A DNA stretch of 64,000 nt. Source: Geosiphon pyriformis (taxonomy: Eukaryota > Glomeromycota > Glomeromycetes > Archaeosporales > Geosiphonaceae). This document shows, in pieces, positions 44,601 to 55,850 of this stretch. Where the stretch lies: contig JAAOMT010000151.1 of NCBI GenBank assembly GCA_016748015.1, positions 1 to 64,000 on the forward strand, given 5' to 3'. Position 1 is the first letter of the stretch. Each line of letters opens with the position of its first letter. The notes under the pieces are model-generated. The model saw nothing but the letters and a program-made list of their open reading frames with translations, was not told the origin of the DNA and ran no database searches. A program made the position numbers and the translations under genes.

Positions 44601-45583
44601 CCTGGAACACTGACCACAACTTAAAAGAACCACCAATTTGGAGATGGGATAAAAAAAAAAAAGGAAAAGAAAAAGTGAAGGAAGAGGAGCCACTATCAAC
44701 TGTCAGTTACACCCCTTATACATATACACCACCACAATTATTGAGTTATCACCAACCAAAGCTCATATGCATTGATTGTGGCAAAAAATTGTTGTCAATA
44801 GGCACCTGCTGTGGCAATAACAAGAAATACCAGATGGCAACTAAGTTCTATCGCCACACATGCCTTGTTGAATGCTTTGGAAGACCAAAATGAGTGGGAA
44901 AATAGGATAATACACTATGTTTAGCATATGGGAAAACTCTTCTCAATGAAAGAATGTGGAACGACATTCCTGAGAGAGGAGGAATATGTGATGAAACCTG
45001 CCAATATACGATACTAATCAATAATTGGGTATATAAGGGAACACCAATTGACAATGCCTGGAAACAAGTGTTATGATAATTGGAAGGATATTCACATGAC
45101 AAACATGAACTCTGGAAAATGGCAAGTGTGAAGACAGAAGATGTGACAACCAGTGAACTACTAGAAATCAAAAACAATCCCCTATTTCTGCCTGAACCTG
45201 AATATGTCCTAATGTTTAACATATTTGGCAACATTGAAAATGATCTGAAAGAATTCCATGAGCACTATTAATGGTTGGCACCTACTCGAGAAGAACAAAA
45301 GCAACAGTTGGAAGAAATAAACACTTGACTATATGACCACTGTTTGATTCCATGTGACTTTCAATATTGTAATGAGTGTGATCTCATTTACAATCCACCA
45401 CCATGCATGATCTACATGATCCCAGAGGAAGAAGAACCAATCAGCAGCTGTGCATCAGAATTGGAATCGAGTTCTAATTCCGATTCAAACTCCAACAATG
45501 ATGATAATAAAAATAATGGTTCCAGCTCCGTTCAAAATGGCTATAACAATAACAATGATTCCAAACTCCAATTCAAACTATGA
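41686..45583 (+). pseudogene. Gag-protease of element E
   Basis: One ancestral frame, now broken by stops and by a 31-bp tandem duplication. In order: N-terminal region, Gln/Pro-rich stretch, gag domain (LDKFNGKEDDVQVWLND from about 42625), a CCHC knuckle (CHNCGKQGHIRANC, about 43336-43377), a Tyr-Gln-Pro repeat region, and an aspartic protease near 44090-44130 with LILDSD where DSG is expected, followed by VLVGNDWL. Then come two Cys-rich segments and an acidic Ser/Asn/Asp-rich end. No ATG is clear at the 5' end; the frame opens at a TTG at 41686. It ends TGA at 45581-45583, overlapping the next ATG. Confidence 0.82.
43879..43940 (+). repeat. 31-bp tandem duplication
   Basis: Two adjacent 31-bp copies beginning CCTACCAATAATATTCCACC, at 43879-43909 and 43910-43940, differ by one base. 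Since 31 is not a multiple of three, the duplication explains why gag and protease are now in different frames. Confidence 0.9.
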
Positions 45584-46356
45584 ACAATATATTGCACTCC
45601 TTAACTGATAATAATAAAGGTATCATGCCAGAATGTGCGCATAATACTGATGTAGGATTTGATCTGAGATATCCAAGAAAAAATGCCATCAAATTGGAAC
45701 CTCATTTATGCACTTGCATTGATCTGAAAATAGCACTGGAAATTCTAGCAACAACAATGGTTCAATTAGCATCTAGAAATAGTTTAGTGAAAAAGGGAAT
45801 AAACATCAGAGAAGGAATAATTGATGCAGGATATGTAGAAAATATTATTGCTATACTACAAAATGACTCAGAAAAGGCCTATGTTATAAAGCCAAATGAA
45901 AGGATAGCACAGGCAATATTTCTGCCTCTGGTGAAAATAGCTCAGTTAGTTTCAGTGAGAAAGAAAAAATTAGAGATAACAGCAAGAGGGATACAGAGAT
46001 TTGGATCAATGGGTAGAATAAATGTACCAATCAATATGGTGGAGGAAGAAATTATTGGCCAAGGAGAAATTATCTCAGGTCAAACAATTTTCATTCCACC
46101 ATATAGTCGATATATGTTAGCAATAGAAAGGAGAAAGAAGAAAGAACAGATTTTTGAAGCAGAAGCAACTCTTTGTGAATCAGGAGAAATTGGACTTATC
46201 AATCTACACATACCAGCCAAAAGCCATAACCATATTAAAATTCCCATCTACAACAATACTGGAAATATTGTAGAAATACCAGAAGGAACTACTCTCGAAT
46301 ATTTAACCACAGAAATTGAAGATCAAGCACCAAGCAGCATTCCAGATTTTCCATAG
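45580..46356 (+). CDS. dUTPase-like domain of element E, intact ORF
   Basis: 258 uninterrupted codons. The N-terminal ~150 residues show the five conserved motifs of trimeric dUTPases in order: TDVGFDLR (1), ASRNSLVKKG (2), GIIDAGYVENI with the key Asp (3), NERIAQAIFLPL (4) and ARGIQRFGSMG (5). dUTPase hydrolyses dUTP and would keep uracil out of the cDNA. The last ~100 residues are a second beta-rich region seen between protease and RT in Gypsy elements. ATG overlaps the stop of the upstream frame as ATGA, and RT continues in the same frame downstream. Motifs 2, 4 and 5 deviate from consensus, so activity is not certain. Confidence 0.85.
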   Translation: MNNILHSLTDNNKGIMPECAHNTDVGFDLRYPRKNAIKLEPHLCTCIDLKIALEILATTMVQLASRNSLVKKGINIREGIIDAGYVENIIAILQNDSEKAYVIKPNERIAQAIFLPLVKIAQLVSVRKKKLEITARGIQRFGSMGRINVPINMVEEEIIGQGEIISGQTIFIPPYSRYMLAIERRKKKEQIFEAEATLCESGEIGLINLHIPAKSHNHIKIPIYNNTGNIVEIPEGTTLEYLTTEIEDQAPSSIPDFP

Positions 46357-47841
46357 CTTTGTGGATATGTGGACATTACATTACAAACCATCTACAGATG
46401 AAACAAATATTATTTGTTACAGCCAAAACAATTGGAACAGATGAACATAAGAAATCTAGACCCACTTCAATAGATGCAACTAAAGATATTACTCAATAAT
46501 TTCAATGACATCTTCACCAGTGAAAATGAATTTGGCAGAACTGATATTATCCAGCATCAGATCAAGACTGGAGATGTAATGTCAATTAAACAGCAAGCAT
46601 ATAGAGTACAATTAGCCAGCCATGAAATCATCCGTCAAAAGATCAACTGAATGCTTGACAATAGGTTAATTCAGCCATCAATGAGCCCATGGTTGTTACC
46701 AGTAGTACTCATCTGTAAGAAGAATGAAAAAATCCGATTTTGTGTAGACTACAGGAAACTCAATGGTGTAACTTGTGGAGACAGCTATCCAATTCTATGG
46801 ATACAAGAACTATTTGATACTTTTAGTGGAAACAACTGGTTTTCAACATTAGACTTGGATAGTGGTTACTGGCAAATAGCCATGGATCCAGCCAACAAAG
46901 AAAAAATGGTGTTCACTACAAGAGAGGGAAACTTTGAGTTTGAAGTTATGCCATTTGGCTTAACTAACACTCTAGCTATATTCTAATGGCTAATAGAAAT
47001 TGTGTACACTGGTTTATTGTGGAAATCAGTAGTTGTATACTTGGATGACACTAATGTGTTCTCAAAAACATTCAATAATTATTTACATCATCTCCAACAA
47101 GTGTTCAAAAGACTATGACGAGCAGGATTAAAATTGAATACAACAAAGTGTTTTTTTAGCAAAACAGAACTAAAATTTTTGGGACACATAGTTAGCAAAG
47201 ATGGCATAAAAACAGATTCAGAGAAAATAAAGATAGTAAAAAACTTTCCAATACCAACCAACATAACCGAGCTGAAATCATTCTTGGGATTTGTGAGCTA
47301 TTATAGACACTTCATAAAGAACTTTTCAAAGATAGCACAACCACTCAATGATCTTCAAACCAAAAATGCAAAGTATGAATAGACTGAAACCCAGCAAAAA
47401 GCATTTGACATCTTAAGAAGAAAGCTTATTCAAGCTCCAGTATTGATCTATCCAGATCATAGTAAACCATTTATTATTACCACTGATGCATCAGGTTAAG
47501 CATTAGAAGCAGTACTATCTTAGAGAGGATTGGATAGAAGAGAACATCCAGTCGCATATGCCAACCAAGGTTTGACTCCAGCCAAAAAGAACTATAAAAC
47601 ACCAGAATTAGAACATCTAGCAATCTATTGGGCAGTTATGAAATGAAAAAAATACTTGAACCAAAAGTTTGAGATGTATACAGATTACAAAAGATTGACA
47701 TTACTCCAAAAACAAGAATTTGGAGATAAAAGACAGTCAAAATAGAAAATGGTTCTTTCAACATATACTTATACCATACATTATAAAAAGGAAAAAGACA
47801 ACAGAAATGCTGATGGTTTGTCATGAATGAGACAAATCTAA
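46357..47841 (+). pseudogene. RT-RNase H of element E
   Basis: Same frame as the dUTPase. RT motifs: FCVDYRKLN, FSTLDLDSGYWQIAM, VMPFGLTN and an intact YLDD at 47038-47049. RNase H is readable from about 47480 (TTDASG) to NADGLS. Stops occur near 46354, 46396, 46474, 46648, 46984, 47116, 47380, 47500 and 47521, nearly all replacing Trp, Gln or Gly/Arg. The natural end is TAA at 47839-47841 after LS-R-MRQI, matching LSRLTIQ-stop of family 1. Confidence 0.85.
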
Positions 47842-47902
47842 GAACATTTCAACCCAAAAATATAACAAAACCAAAACAATACTCACAAAAATATAACAAA
47901 AG

Positions 47903-49279
47903 ATGAACACACAAAAATATCAACAACTTCAACATTATATAGATACTCAACAATTCAAGAAGAAATTATCTCAACCAGAACAAAAGAGGATCAAACAACA
48001 ATCCAAATATTTTATCACTTACCAAAATATACTTTATCGGAAAAATAAAAAAGATTCAGATTAACCAACCAAAGTAATTACAAAACCAGAAAAGGAGACA
48101 ATACTATTCAATATGCACTCAGATTCAACTGCAGAACATTTTTATAAAGAAACAATTATGGAAAAAACCAGAAAGAGATACTATTGGCCATCAATGTATC
48201 CAGACATTATCTAATATGTGCAAAATTGTGATGCTTGTCAAAGAAGAGGAGGAACAAAACCCAGTGAACTATTGAGACCAATCAAAGTGGGACAACCATT
48301 TGACTGTATTAGAATTAATTTAGTTAGACCATTAACAATTACCAGCAGAGGCAACAGATATATTGCAGTAGCCATGGACTATTTTACTAAATGGCCAGAA
48401 GCCAAAACAATTCAAAGAGTGGATGTAGAATCCATTGCCAAATTCGTCCATCAAGATCTGATTTGTTGACATGGATGTCCAAAAGAATTATTATCAGACC
48501 AAGGAACCCATTTTGTGAATAAAACATTAGCAGAACTAAGCTGAAGATTTGGAATTAAGAGACCACTATTATTACCATATCATTCACAAACCAATGGATT
48601 AGTTGAAAAATTTAATAAAACATTGTGTGAAGCAATAGCAAAACTCAGCCAAGAAAACCAGAACAAATGGGATTTGTTTATACCATCAGTATTATTTGCT
48701 TATCGGACAATGAAGCAAGACATCACACAAGTAACACCATTTGAATTGATATACGGTAGAACAGCAACATTACCAGTTGAGATAAAAGTTAATACATATT
48801 CAACTAAACCAATAACAAAAGAGAATTTCCAAAAAACATTGTTAAGAAGAACATATAACTTAATGGAAATATTGGAAAACAAATGAAGAAGAGCAGCTGA
48901 TAATATACAAAAGTCACAAGAGAAACAGAAAAAAAGACATGATAATCAACTACCAAACAAACCAGTTGAATTTAAGATTGGAGACAAAGTACTCTTATAT
49001 CATACCAAAGCGGAAAAACAATGGAGTGGAAAATTTGACCCCAAATGGGATAAATTATTTCACATAGAAGAAATTCTAGGGAATAGAGCTTACAAATTAA
49101 GACTGGATAACAAAATCTTAACCAAAGCAGCACATGGAGATCAATTGAAACCATACCACAACATTACACTACTATTCACCAGTAATATTCCACAATTAGG
49201 AGTACAGAAAATACTAGTCCAACCAGAGGAGATTTCATGAGATCTGGAACCAATCATCATCATTGACAACAACACATTA
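47903..49279 (+). pseudogene. Integrase of element E, separate ORF
   Basis: It starts at ATG 47903 (MNTQKYQQLQ), 61 nt after the RNase H stop and in another frame, with an in-frame TAA nine bases upstream. Zinc-binding residues: HX6H (48114 area) and C-D-A-C. The catalytic core has first Asp changed to Asn (IRINLV for IxIDLV), Asp in LLSDQG and Glu in NGLVEKF. A C-terminal region follows (GDKVLLYHTK ... FHIEEIL). Stops lie near 48062, 48212, 48468 and 48543. The end is approximate. Confidence 0.83.
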
Positions 49280-49309
49280 AATTAATCCATCAAAAGAATA
49301 TATAAAAAC

Positions 49310-49969
49310 ATGGTAGACGTGACAAAAAATATCAGAAAAATAGAAATTACAGACAACATCCACTCATTAGCACAACAACTCTTTCAATTAATTCAACACC
49401 AAGAGATGGAAATTACAATTAATCAACAAACCATCCAATATCAAGACACTAGAAAGACATCACCACATAGAACACAGAAAAAAACAGAAAATACCATTGA
49501 CAAAATCATTGCGAAAGTAAAATTAGCAATAAAAGAGTTGACAAAAGAGTCACTATACCAAGAGTTGACTAAAGAAACTTGGAATTAGTGGATACAACAA
49601 TTTCCAAGAAACTATTGTTATTTTTACTTGGGACAATACATGAATATCCAGAATCTATATACAGATAAAACAAAGTGATTATTCGACCCAAGAATACTAT
49701 AACAATTAGAACATTTTTTGGAAAAGAACAACTTATCCACACAGGCCTGAGCCATATACCAAATACACACAGCATTTCAGAATCAACCAGAAATCTTATT
49801 CAACAAAACAATGGATATGGTTACCAGTAATAAATTAGGAAAGATCACCAACACTCAATTTGAAGAATTACAGACTCAAATAACACAAGTAATTCTCGAA
49901 AATAAAATTCAGGAAATACTTCAAGAAGGGGAATTAACAGAGTTAGATTTCGACAGAGCTCAATATTAA
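49310..49969 (+). pseudogene. Post-integrase ORF of element E
   Basis: 219 codons plus stop; ATG at 49310 (MVDVTKN). Four or so internal stops replace Trp/Gln. It ends TAA at 49967 at the edge of the polypurine tract. I do not recognise the protein. Its position and length are nearly the same as the family-1 post-integrase ORF (218 codons), and short resemblances exist (TINQQT versus TIGKQT; Lys/Thr-rich middle; helical second half), so the two may be remote homologues. Confidence 0.65.
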
Positions 49970-49982
49970 AAGGAGGAAATAA
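49967..49982 (+). promoter_or_regulatory. Polypurine tract, element E
   Basis: AAAAGGAGGAAATAA next to the 3' LTR; a typical plus-strand primer. Confidence 0.75.
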
Positions 49983-50807
49983 TATTACTCATAAAAATAT
50001 AGAGAATATATATTAGCATAGTTATTAACCAATCAGAAGTAGACATAGTAAAATATGGAATTCCAGGATTCTTCTCAAGAATTGCAAGATTCCAGGAATT
50101 ACAGAATTACAGAATTCCAGGATTTCTCTCAAAAGAATTGCAGAATTCCAGGAATCCCAGAATTCCTGTTGTGAAGAATTGAGGAATTGAGAAATCTCAA
50201 TTATGTATATATAGCAGTAGGATTAAAAGCTAAAAAAAGACAGACCTTCAAGTTTAAATTTCATCTAGACAACCTTCCAAACACAATAAATAACTATTTG
50301 GTATCTCAAACCTAATTTCACTATCAACACTTTATGTTGATAGTAATTGATACTTAAACACACTGGAACAATAGCTCTTGATCATGGCTATTGATGGAAT
50401 ACTGACTTGCAAAATTGCCTTGGCTTATTTATGATTTTCCTTTTATTCCTTTTCTTTATTTTATTTTTTTATTGTTGTGCACTAATTGGTTGAATAAAGC
50501 ACTAGATTACTAATGTCAAGGATTGCCTGGTAAAAAGACCCCTACAAGAGGATAGAACACATACAGAAGATACGGAATACTTACTAGAAGATTGCTGGCC
50601 ATTACACTAAGAGAAAAATTGACAGAATTGCGATTCTGGGAAGCTATGGATAAAACAACTATTGAATTTCTGTCCATTATACAAAGAACTCAATCTGAAA
50701 CCTTCAGATACAAAACCTTCAAATTAATAACATCAATGTAAATAACTTTTAGCACCAAGTTACAGATTTGTTATTTGATTCAACACCCCAAAGAATTACT
50801 CATAACA
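49983..50807 (+). repeat. 3' LTR of element E
   Basis: 825 bp, very similar to 40705-41549 and carrying the same palindromic array. The right flank GTGG pairs with GCGG on the left. Confidence 0.9.
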
Positions 50808-51367
50808 GTGGTAAGAGCAGAAAAGACCAACTTGTTAACTGGTCTGTTATTAAAAATTTTTGGGCTCTTAGAAGCAATAGAGACAACACTAGGATTAATC
50901 TGAGTGTGTCTTTTGGAAAAAACTTTGACTGGAGAAGAACTACCAGCCAAAGATGAAGAAAATAAACCAGAAGCTACTAAAGGCAGTTTTTCACTAGTAT
51001 TTTTTAAAGGAAATGTTGTCAAAACGTTTTGTCTAGCTGCTTCAATAACAGAGAGACCCTTTCATGTTAAAAATTTATTAGTTACTATAGAAAAAGTAAT
51101 GTTTGCAACTTTTTTACTCTTAGCTCTATTTGTGGTCTTGAAAATTAGAAGAAAAAGAGTTTTTATTATGAATAAGATGTATAAATTAGATATGTTTTAT
51201 ACATTAAGTAACATAAATAGTACTAGCATATAGTTAGGGCTTTTTGCTTGTAGTTAGCTGCATCTTGTGATATTGTATTATTGGGTGAACTGGCTTTATA
51301 AAAGTGCCAACTTTATTGTTAGACAAACTATAAACAATCAGCATAGCTATACGTTAACAAAAAAAAA
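50808..51367 (+). mobile_element. HAL-like H7, remainder after element E
   Basis: 50808-51168 is the ~340-bp 5' core of the HAL family, in the orientation opposite to H6. It is joined to the ORF1 C-terminus, 3' UTR and A-tail (51169-51367). The plus strand reads through the joint as one ORF (50904-51233), so this is either an internal deletion or a 5' inversion. Confidence 0.75.
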
Positions 51368-52795
51368 TTCTATTATTTCTATTGTTGTGTATCAAGCTAA
51401 ATAGCTCAGTAAACTTATTGTTCATCTTAATTCTCTTTAGTGCAGCTTTTATGAGTTTTCATCTTACTAAGTCATATGCTTTTTTTATATCTTGAAATAT
51501 AAACCAAGTCTTATTACCAAATTCTCTTGCATGTTTAACAATAGCATTAATTACATAAATTGGTACTGCTGTAGAGATATTTTTTAGAATTGAGGTGTTG
51601 TAATCTTTTAAAATATTGTGGAACTTACATGCTTTTAATATTCTTGCAGTTAGAATTTTTATTAAGATTTTTCTAATACTTTCAATAAGTGTAATTAGTT
51701 TGGTGATGTCAATATTGCCTGGTTTACCCTTTTTTTTGGTTGGTCTTCTCTATAAGCCAGGTTTTTGAGATCTGTTTGGATTTATATTTTTTAGACTATG
51801 GGACAACTATTTCAGTATATAATTTTCTATTAAAGATCTTAATGGGTTTTTCTAAAACATTTCTTCTAATATACAGTTTGACCAACCTTATATTATTGGT
51901 AACTTTTTTAATATCTTTTTCTTTTTTTTTGGCATTTGAATACCAAATGCCCTACTTAATAATAAAAGTGATATTTTTTGATATTAATAAACACTTAGTA
52001 AACTAATGTGTCCCCAATTACCAATGGCTTATTGATAGTATTATTGTGAATGACTTTATTGTTAAATTCTATGTAAGCACAGTTTATTTTTGTATAATTT
52101 TTGCTAGTTCTTGAAATGAAATAAGATTGGGCTTTGATCTGGTTTAGAGTGGTATTTAGGTAGTAAACAGTACAATTCTGTATTAAATCAACAAACTTAG
52201 CTTTTCAGGTTTTTCTTTGTTCAATAATTTTTTGAGTTTCTATTATAGAATAAATCCTAACTGTATCTTTTTTTATCATGGTTAACCATTAGTTTACAGT
52301 TCTAGTTGCTTTCTCTTGGTTGTTGAATTCAACTACTGCTAACTGTTATTTTTCAGCCACTTTGATTTGGACTTTTTTGACCTTTCCAAATTCTTTTATG
52401 GCAGCTCTTACTTTTCTGTTTAAGATGTATAAGAAAATATTTTTTATCAAAACTTTTATTTAATTGGTAATTCCATCAGCTGTTATCAAAAAAGATTCAA
52501 TTTTTTTTCTTGCCAGAATTTTTTTGGCTTGATTTTTTCTTGTAATTTGAGAAAAATCCACTTGGATTTCTTGGTTTCTCACTATTACTACTCTTAAAAG
52601 ATAATTGATATCTCCCAAAAGATCATAAATCTACACCACTTTTTTTTCATGTTTTTTTCTGGTATGCACAAAAAACACATGTTTTTTAGTTTTATAGACC
52701 ACAGTTTTTCATTTTTTTTTCTGGTTTGGTTTTATAAACATAGGTTTTTTGCCAAATAATTTACTGCTATATTGGCTTAAACTTAGACTTGCAAA
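51368..52795 (-). mobile_element. LINE fragment with 2-kb internal deletion
   Basis: On the minus strand: decayed ORF1 (52795 to about 51750) joined to RT (51735 to 51368). Positions equivalent to 22885-24965 of the full LINE, i.e. the end of ORF1 and all of the endonuclease, are missing. Heavily AT-shifted, with no open frame. Confidence 0.78.
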
Positions 52796-54799
52796 GTAAC
52801 TATACTCTTTTTTATAATCACAACAAAAGCTAAGAGTAAAAAAGTTGTAAATATTACTTTTTTTATAGTAATTAATAAAGTTTTAATACAAAAAAGTTTC
52901 TTTGTTATTGAAACAGCTAGAAAAACCGTTTTGGCTATATTTCTTTTAAAAAACATTAGTAAAAAGCTGTTTTTAGTGGCTTTTGGTTTATTTTTTTTAT
53001 CTTTGGCTAGTGGTTTTCTCCTGTCAAAGTTCTTTCTAAAAGACACACTTGAGTTAGTTTTATTACTATAGACAATCTCAAAAATTGGGCTAATTAAATG
53101 AAAATAGAATCAACTGCTTCTCCTTTAGTTTCTGGTGCTGTTAATAGTAGTACTTGGATAAATGTAAATGATTACCAAAGATTCTTTGGATGGTGGCCTT
53201 TACTCTAGTGCCTGGTGCTACATTTAAGATCAAAATAATTCTGCTTAGTTTTTTGTTTTAGTTGCTGTCTGGTTGTATTGGGCTTAAGTCTGTTTTACAA
53301 AATGCTATTAAGTTGTTCTGTATGAAATTTGCATCTTAGAAGAGCCTAAATAATACCAATAAAGTGGCCATTAGTAATGAAGTTTTTTTGACCACTCTTA
53401 AAATTGTATAGTTTTCTGATATAGCCTTTGTTTCTTTCTCTTCTCTGTTAATTGTACTTTATAATATATCTTTAAGTATTTTTTCTGATAATATTAAAAC
53501 TGCTCTTGGCATTTTTGGTGTTGTCATTTTAGTCAAGTTAAAGTCTACTGGCCTGTGGCAATATGCTGTGATTTACTTCAAAAACACTTCTTCTGCTGCT
53601 GCTGTTCTTATTTACTGGTCTGTGCTAGTTAGAAAAAACAGTGTTAAAATTCTCTCTGTTGTTAACCAAAAAAAAGTTATTACCTCAAAAAATGCTTTCA
53701 AAGCTAAGTTGATTAATTTTTCTTTTGGCTGTACTGTCTTTAAGATAAGTAATTAGGTTTCCCAAGTTGGTAGCCAAACATGTTTTATTCTCCACTCCTC
53801 TGAATTATACTAATGTTAATGCTTTGCTGTGATTATCTTTGATTCCTTAGAATTTTTGAATATTGTTGTGTCAAAAACTGGTATCTTATATCTGGTGGAA
53901 AACTTTTGGATGTTACCACTGTTACAGATGTCAAGACTTGAATTATTTAACTGTAGACTACAAAGTGTTATTACTTCTCTTTTTCAAATTTTTTTTCAAC
54001 TTTGTTGGTAACCCTAAAGTTTTCAAATTATTGTTTACTGGAGTTAAATTTTATGTTAAAGCTATTGTTTTTGTAGTTCTTTCTGTTACTGTTGCTGTTA
54101 ATATGAACTTAGTTCTTAGTGGCCCTCCCAAAGCTACAACACTTATGTTGTCTGTTGTTTTTTTGCTTCCAATAATGCTGTTAAATCTAAGTTGGTTTAT
54201 CTGAAATCTTATCTTAGTAAACTTTCTTTGTTGATAAAATTTATAATTGAATCTGTTGGTTTTCTGGTTGCATTAGTTATTAAATTGCAAAGAAAAGTGT
54301 GGTTGGATTGGCTAAACAAATTAAAACTATTGGTGCTGTGATTTTCATAATATAAAAAAAAATGGTAAACTTAAAAAAAAAGTGTGAATAGGTCTGCTTA
54401 AAAGAAGTATTTGATAATAATAATATGGATAATAATGATTATAATAATAATGATAAAAATTTCTCAATTTACGATAATATCTTTAATATTATAATAAATT
54501 TATATGAAAATCAGCTCTCCAATATTAAATCCAATTTTGATTAGACTGTTAAGTGGATAAGTGGTCTTGTTAAAAATAATTATAAGCTTATTAGTATTAT
54601 GAGTAAGATATATAAGTTGGATATATTCAATACATTAGATATTATAAGTAGTACTAATATATAGTTAGGACTTTTACTTGTGATTAGCTGTATTTTGTGA
54701 TTTTTGTATTATTGAATAAGCTGGCTTTATGAAAGTATCACAATTTTGTGGAAATAACTAATAAATGATCAGCATAGCTACATGTTAACATAAAAAAAA
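52796..54799 (+). mobile_element. Decayed HAL-like element H8
   Basis: The same order as H6: 5' core (52797-53060), ORF1 with an early deletion (joining to NWAN-MKIES), RRM-like part (53480-53760), zinc-knuckle area (53930), acidic tail (54410-54500), 3' UTR and A-tail. Many stops, mostly transitions. Confidence 0.8.
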
Positions 54800-54800
54800 T

Positions 54801-55452
54801 AGGTTTTAGTTAAATGTTCATTCAAGAACCAGTTTTAAAAATTTCGGAATTGTTTACTAGATTGTTTTTCAACAAAAAAACAGATCAAACAAAAGAACAA
54901 AGGATTAAGTTTAATAAAATCTAAATTGTTTTTGTTGTATGTTGCAAAATGTTTTCCTGATTGTTATGGCAGGTATAAATAATCACCCATATAATAAAAA
55001 ACAAAGTAGATTTTAACAACCTTATAGAAAGCACCATTTTTATATTATGAGTTAGACTAATAAGCTAATAGATAGCAAAAAAAAACAGGATTGTAAGATG
55101 ATAAAATTAATTAAAGAAAAAATTACAACAAGAATGTGAATTAAATAAATAAGAATTCAATATATGTAATCAGTCTTATAAAAATCACAATTGTAAATCT
55201 TTTTTGGGAATTTAAAAGTAAAAAAATAGTCCATAATTGTTAACAAGATAATACTATTGTTATTATTCTATGTCTCAACTTGGCAATTCTTAGAATCAAT
55301 AACAAATATTATTGTGCTTTTTAATTATTTCTTTATTTAATGAATTACAAGAGCAAATAATTACTTTTTAGGCTAATTTTAACAATAAAAATCAAAAAAA
55401 GGAAAAAATAAGGTATGTAAATATCAACAAATAATCTTTTATCCCAAGATGT
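54801..55452 (-). mobile_element. Gypsy family-1 fragment F (gag start and 5' LTR part)
   Basis: Minus strand: the first part of gag, a degraded primer site and a truncated LTR starting TATTATGAG at 55043. It is cut at 55452 by a family-2-like LTR. Confidence 0.75.
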
Positions 55453-55850
55453 TGTTATTTATAAAAAAAACAGATATAGAAAATAGTAGACCAATAAAGG
55501 AGTAATAGTTAACACATAAGCACATTGCTCAGCAATATAAGCATTGCTCAAGAAATTATAGCATATTGCTCGGGAATGTGAATAATCTCATAGAACATTA
55601 ATTATGTATATATAGCAATAGCAATAGAAGAAAAAAAGACAGACCTCTCAGTTAGATTTAATCTAAGCAATCTTCTATATCACAAAAATATCAATAAATA
55701 ATTATTCATTATCTCAAATTTACTTTTGATTATCAACACTTCATGTTGATAGTAATTAATACTTAACCACACTAGAACAATAGCTCTTAATTATGGCTAT
55801 TGACAGAATACTAATGTGTAAATTGTCTTGGCTTACTTCTTCTTATTTTC
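55453..55850 (+). repeat. Old family-2-like LTR
   Basis: It begins TGTTATTTATA and aligns with the E LTR from the TATATATAGCA box onward (AGACAGACCT, CAACACTTCATGTTGATAG, CTATTGACAGAATACT). The U3 palindrome array is replaced by a GCTC-containing repeat (CATTGCTC, about 55525-55575), so it is a separate subfamily. The end is cut by a LINE. Confidence 0.75.

Larger units (their letters stand above)
40705..50807 (+). mobile_element. Ty3/Gypsy LTR retrotransposon E with dUTPase (family 2)
   Basis: A 10.1-kb plus-strand element: LTR (40705-41549), PBS, gag-protease, dUTPase-RT-RNase H, integrase, a final ORF, PPT and LTR (49983-50807). The flanks are GCGG and GTGG, a 4-bp duplication with one transition. 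Protein similarity to family 1 is clear but low, and LTR sequences are unrelated except for the TAACA end. Many nonsense codons are present. The dUTPase is intact. Confidence 0.92.

Noticed and set aside
44848-45234. Minus-strand ORF of 128 codons in element E
   Set aside because: Lies opposite the Cys-rich gag-protease region and has no recognisable motif or conserved counterpart; a shadow ORF.
50808-51233. Independent gene at 50904-51233
   Set aside because: The ORF is HAL core joined to the HAL ORF1 C-terminus; it ends at the usual HAL stop and tail.
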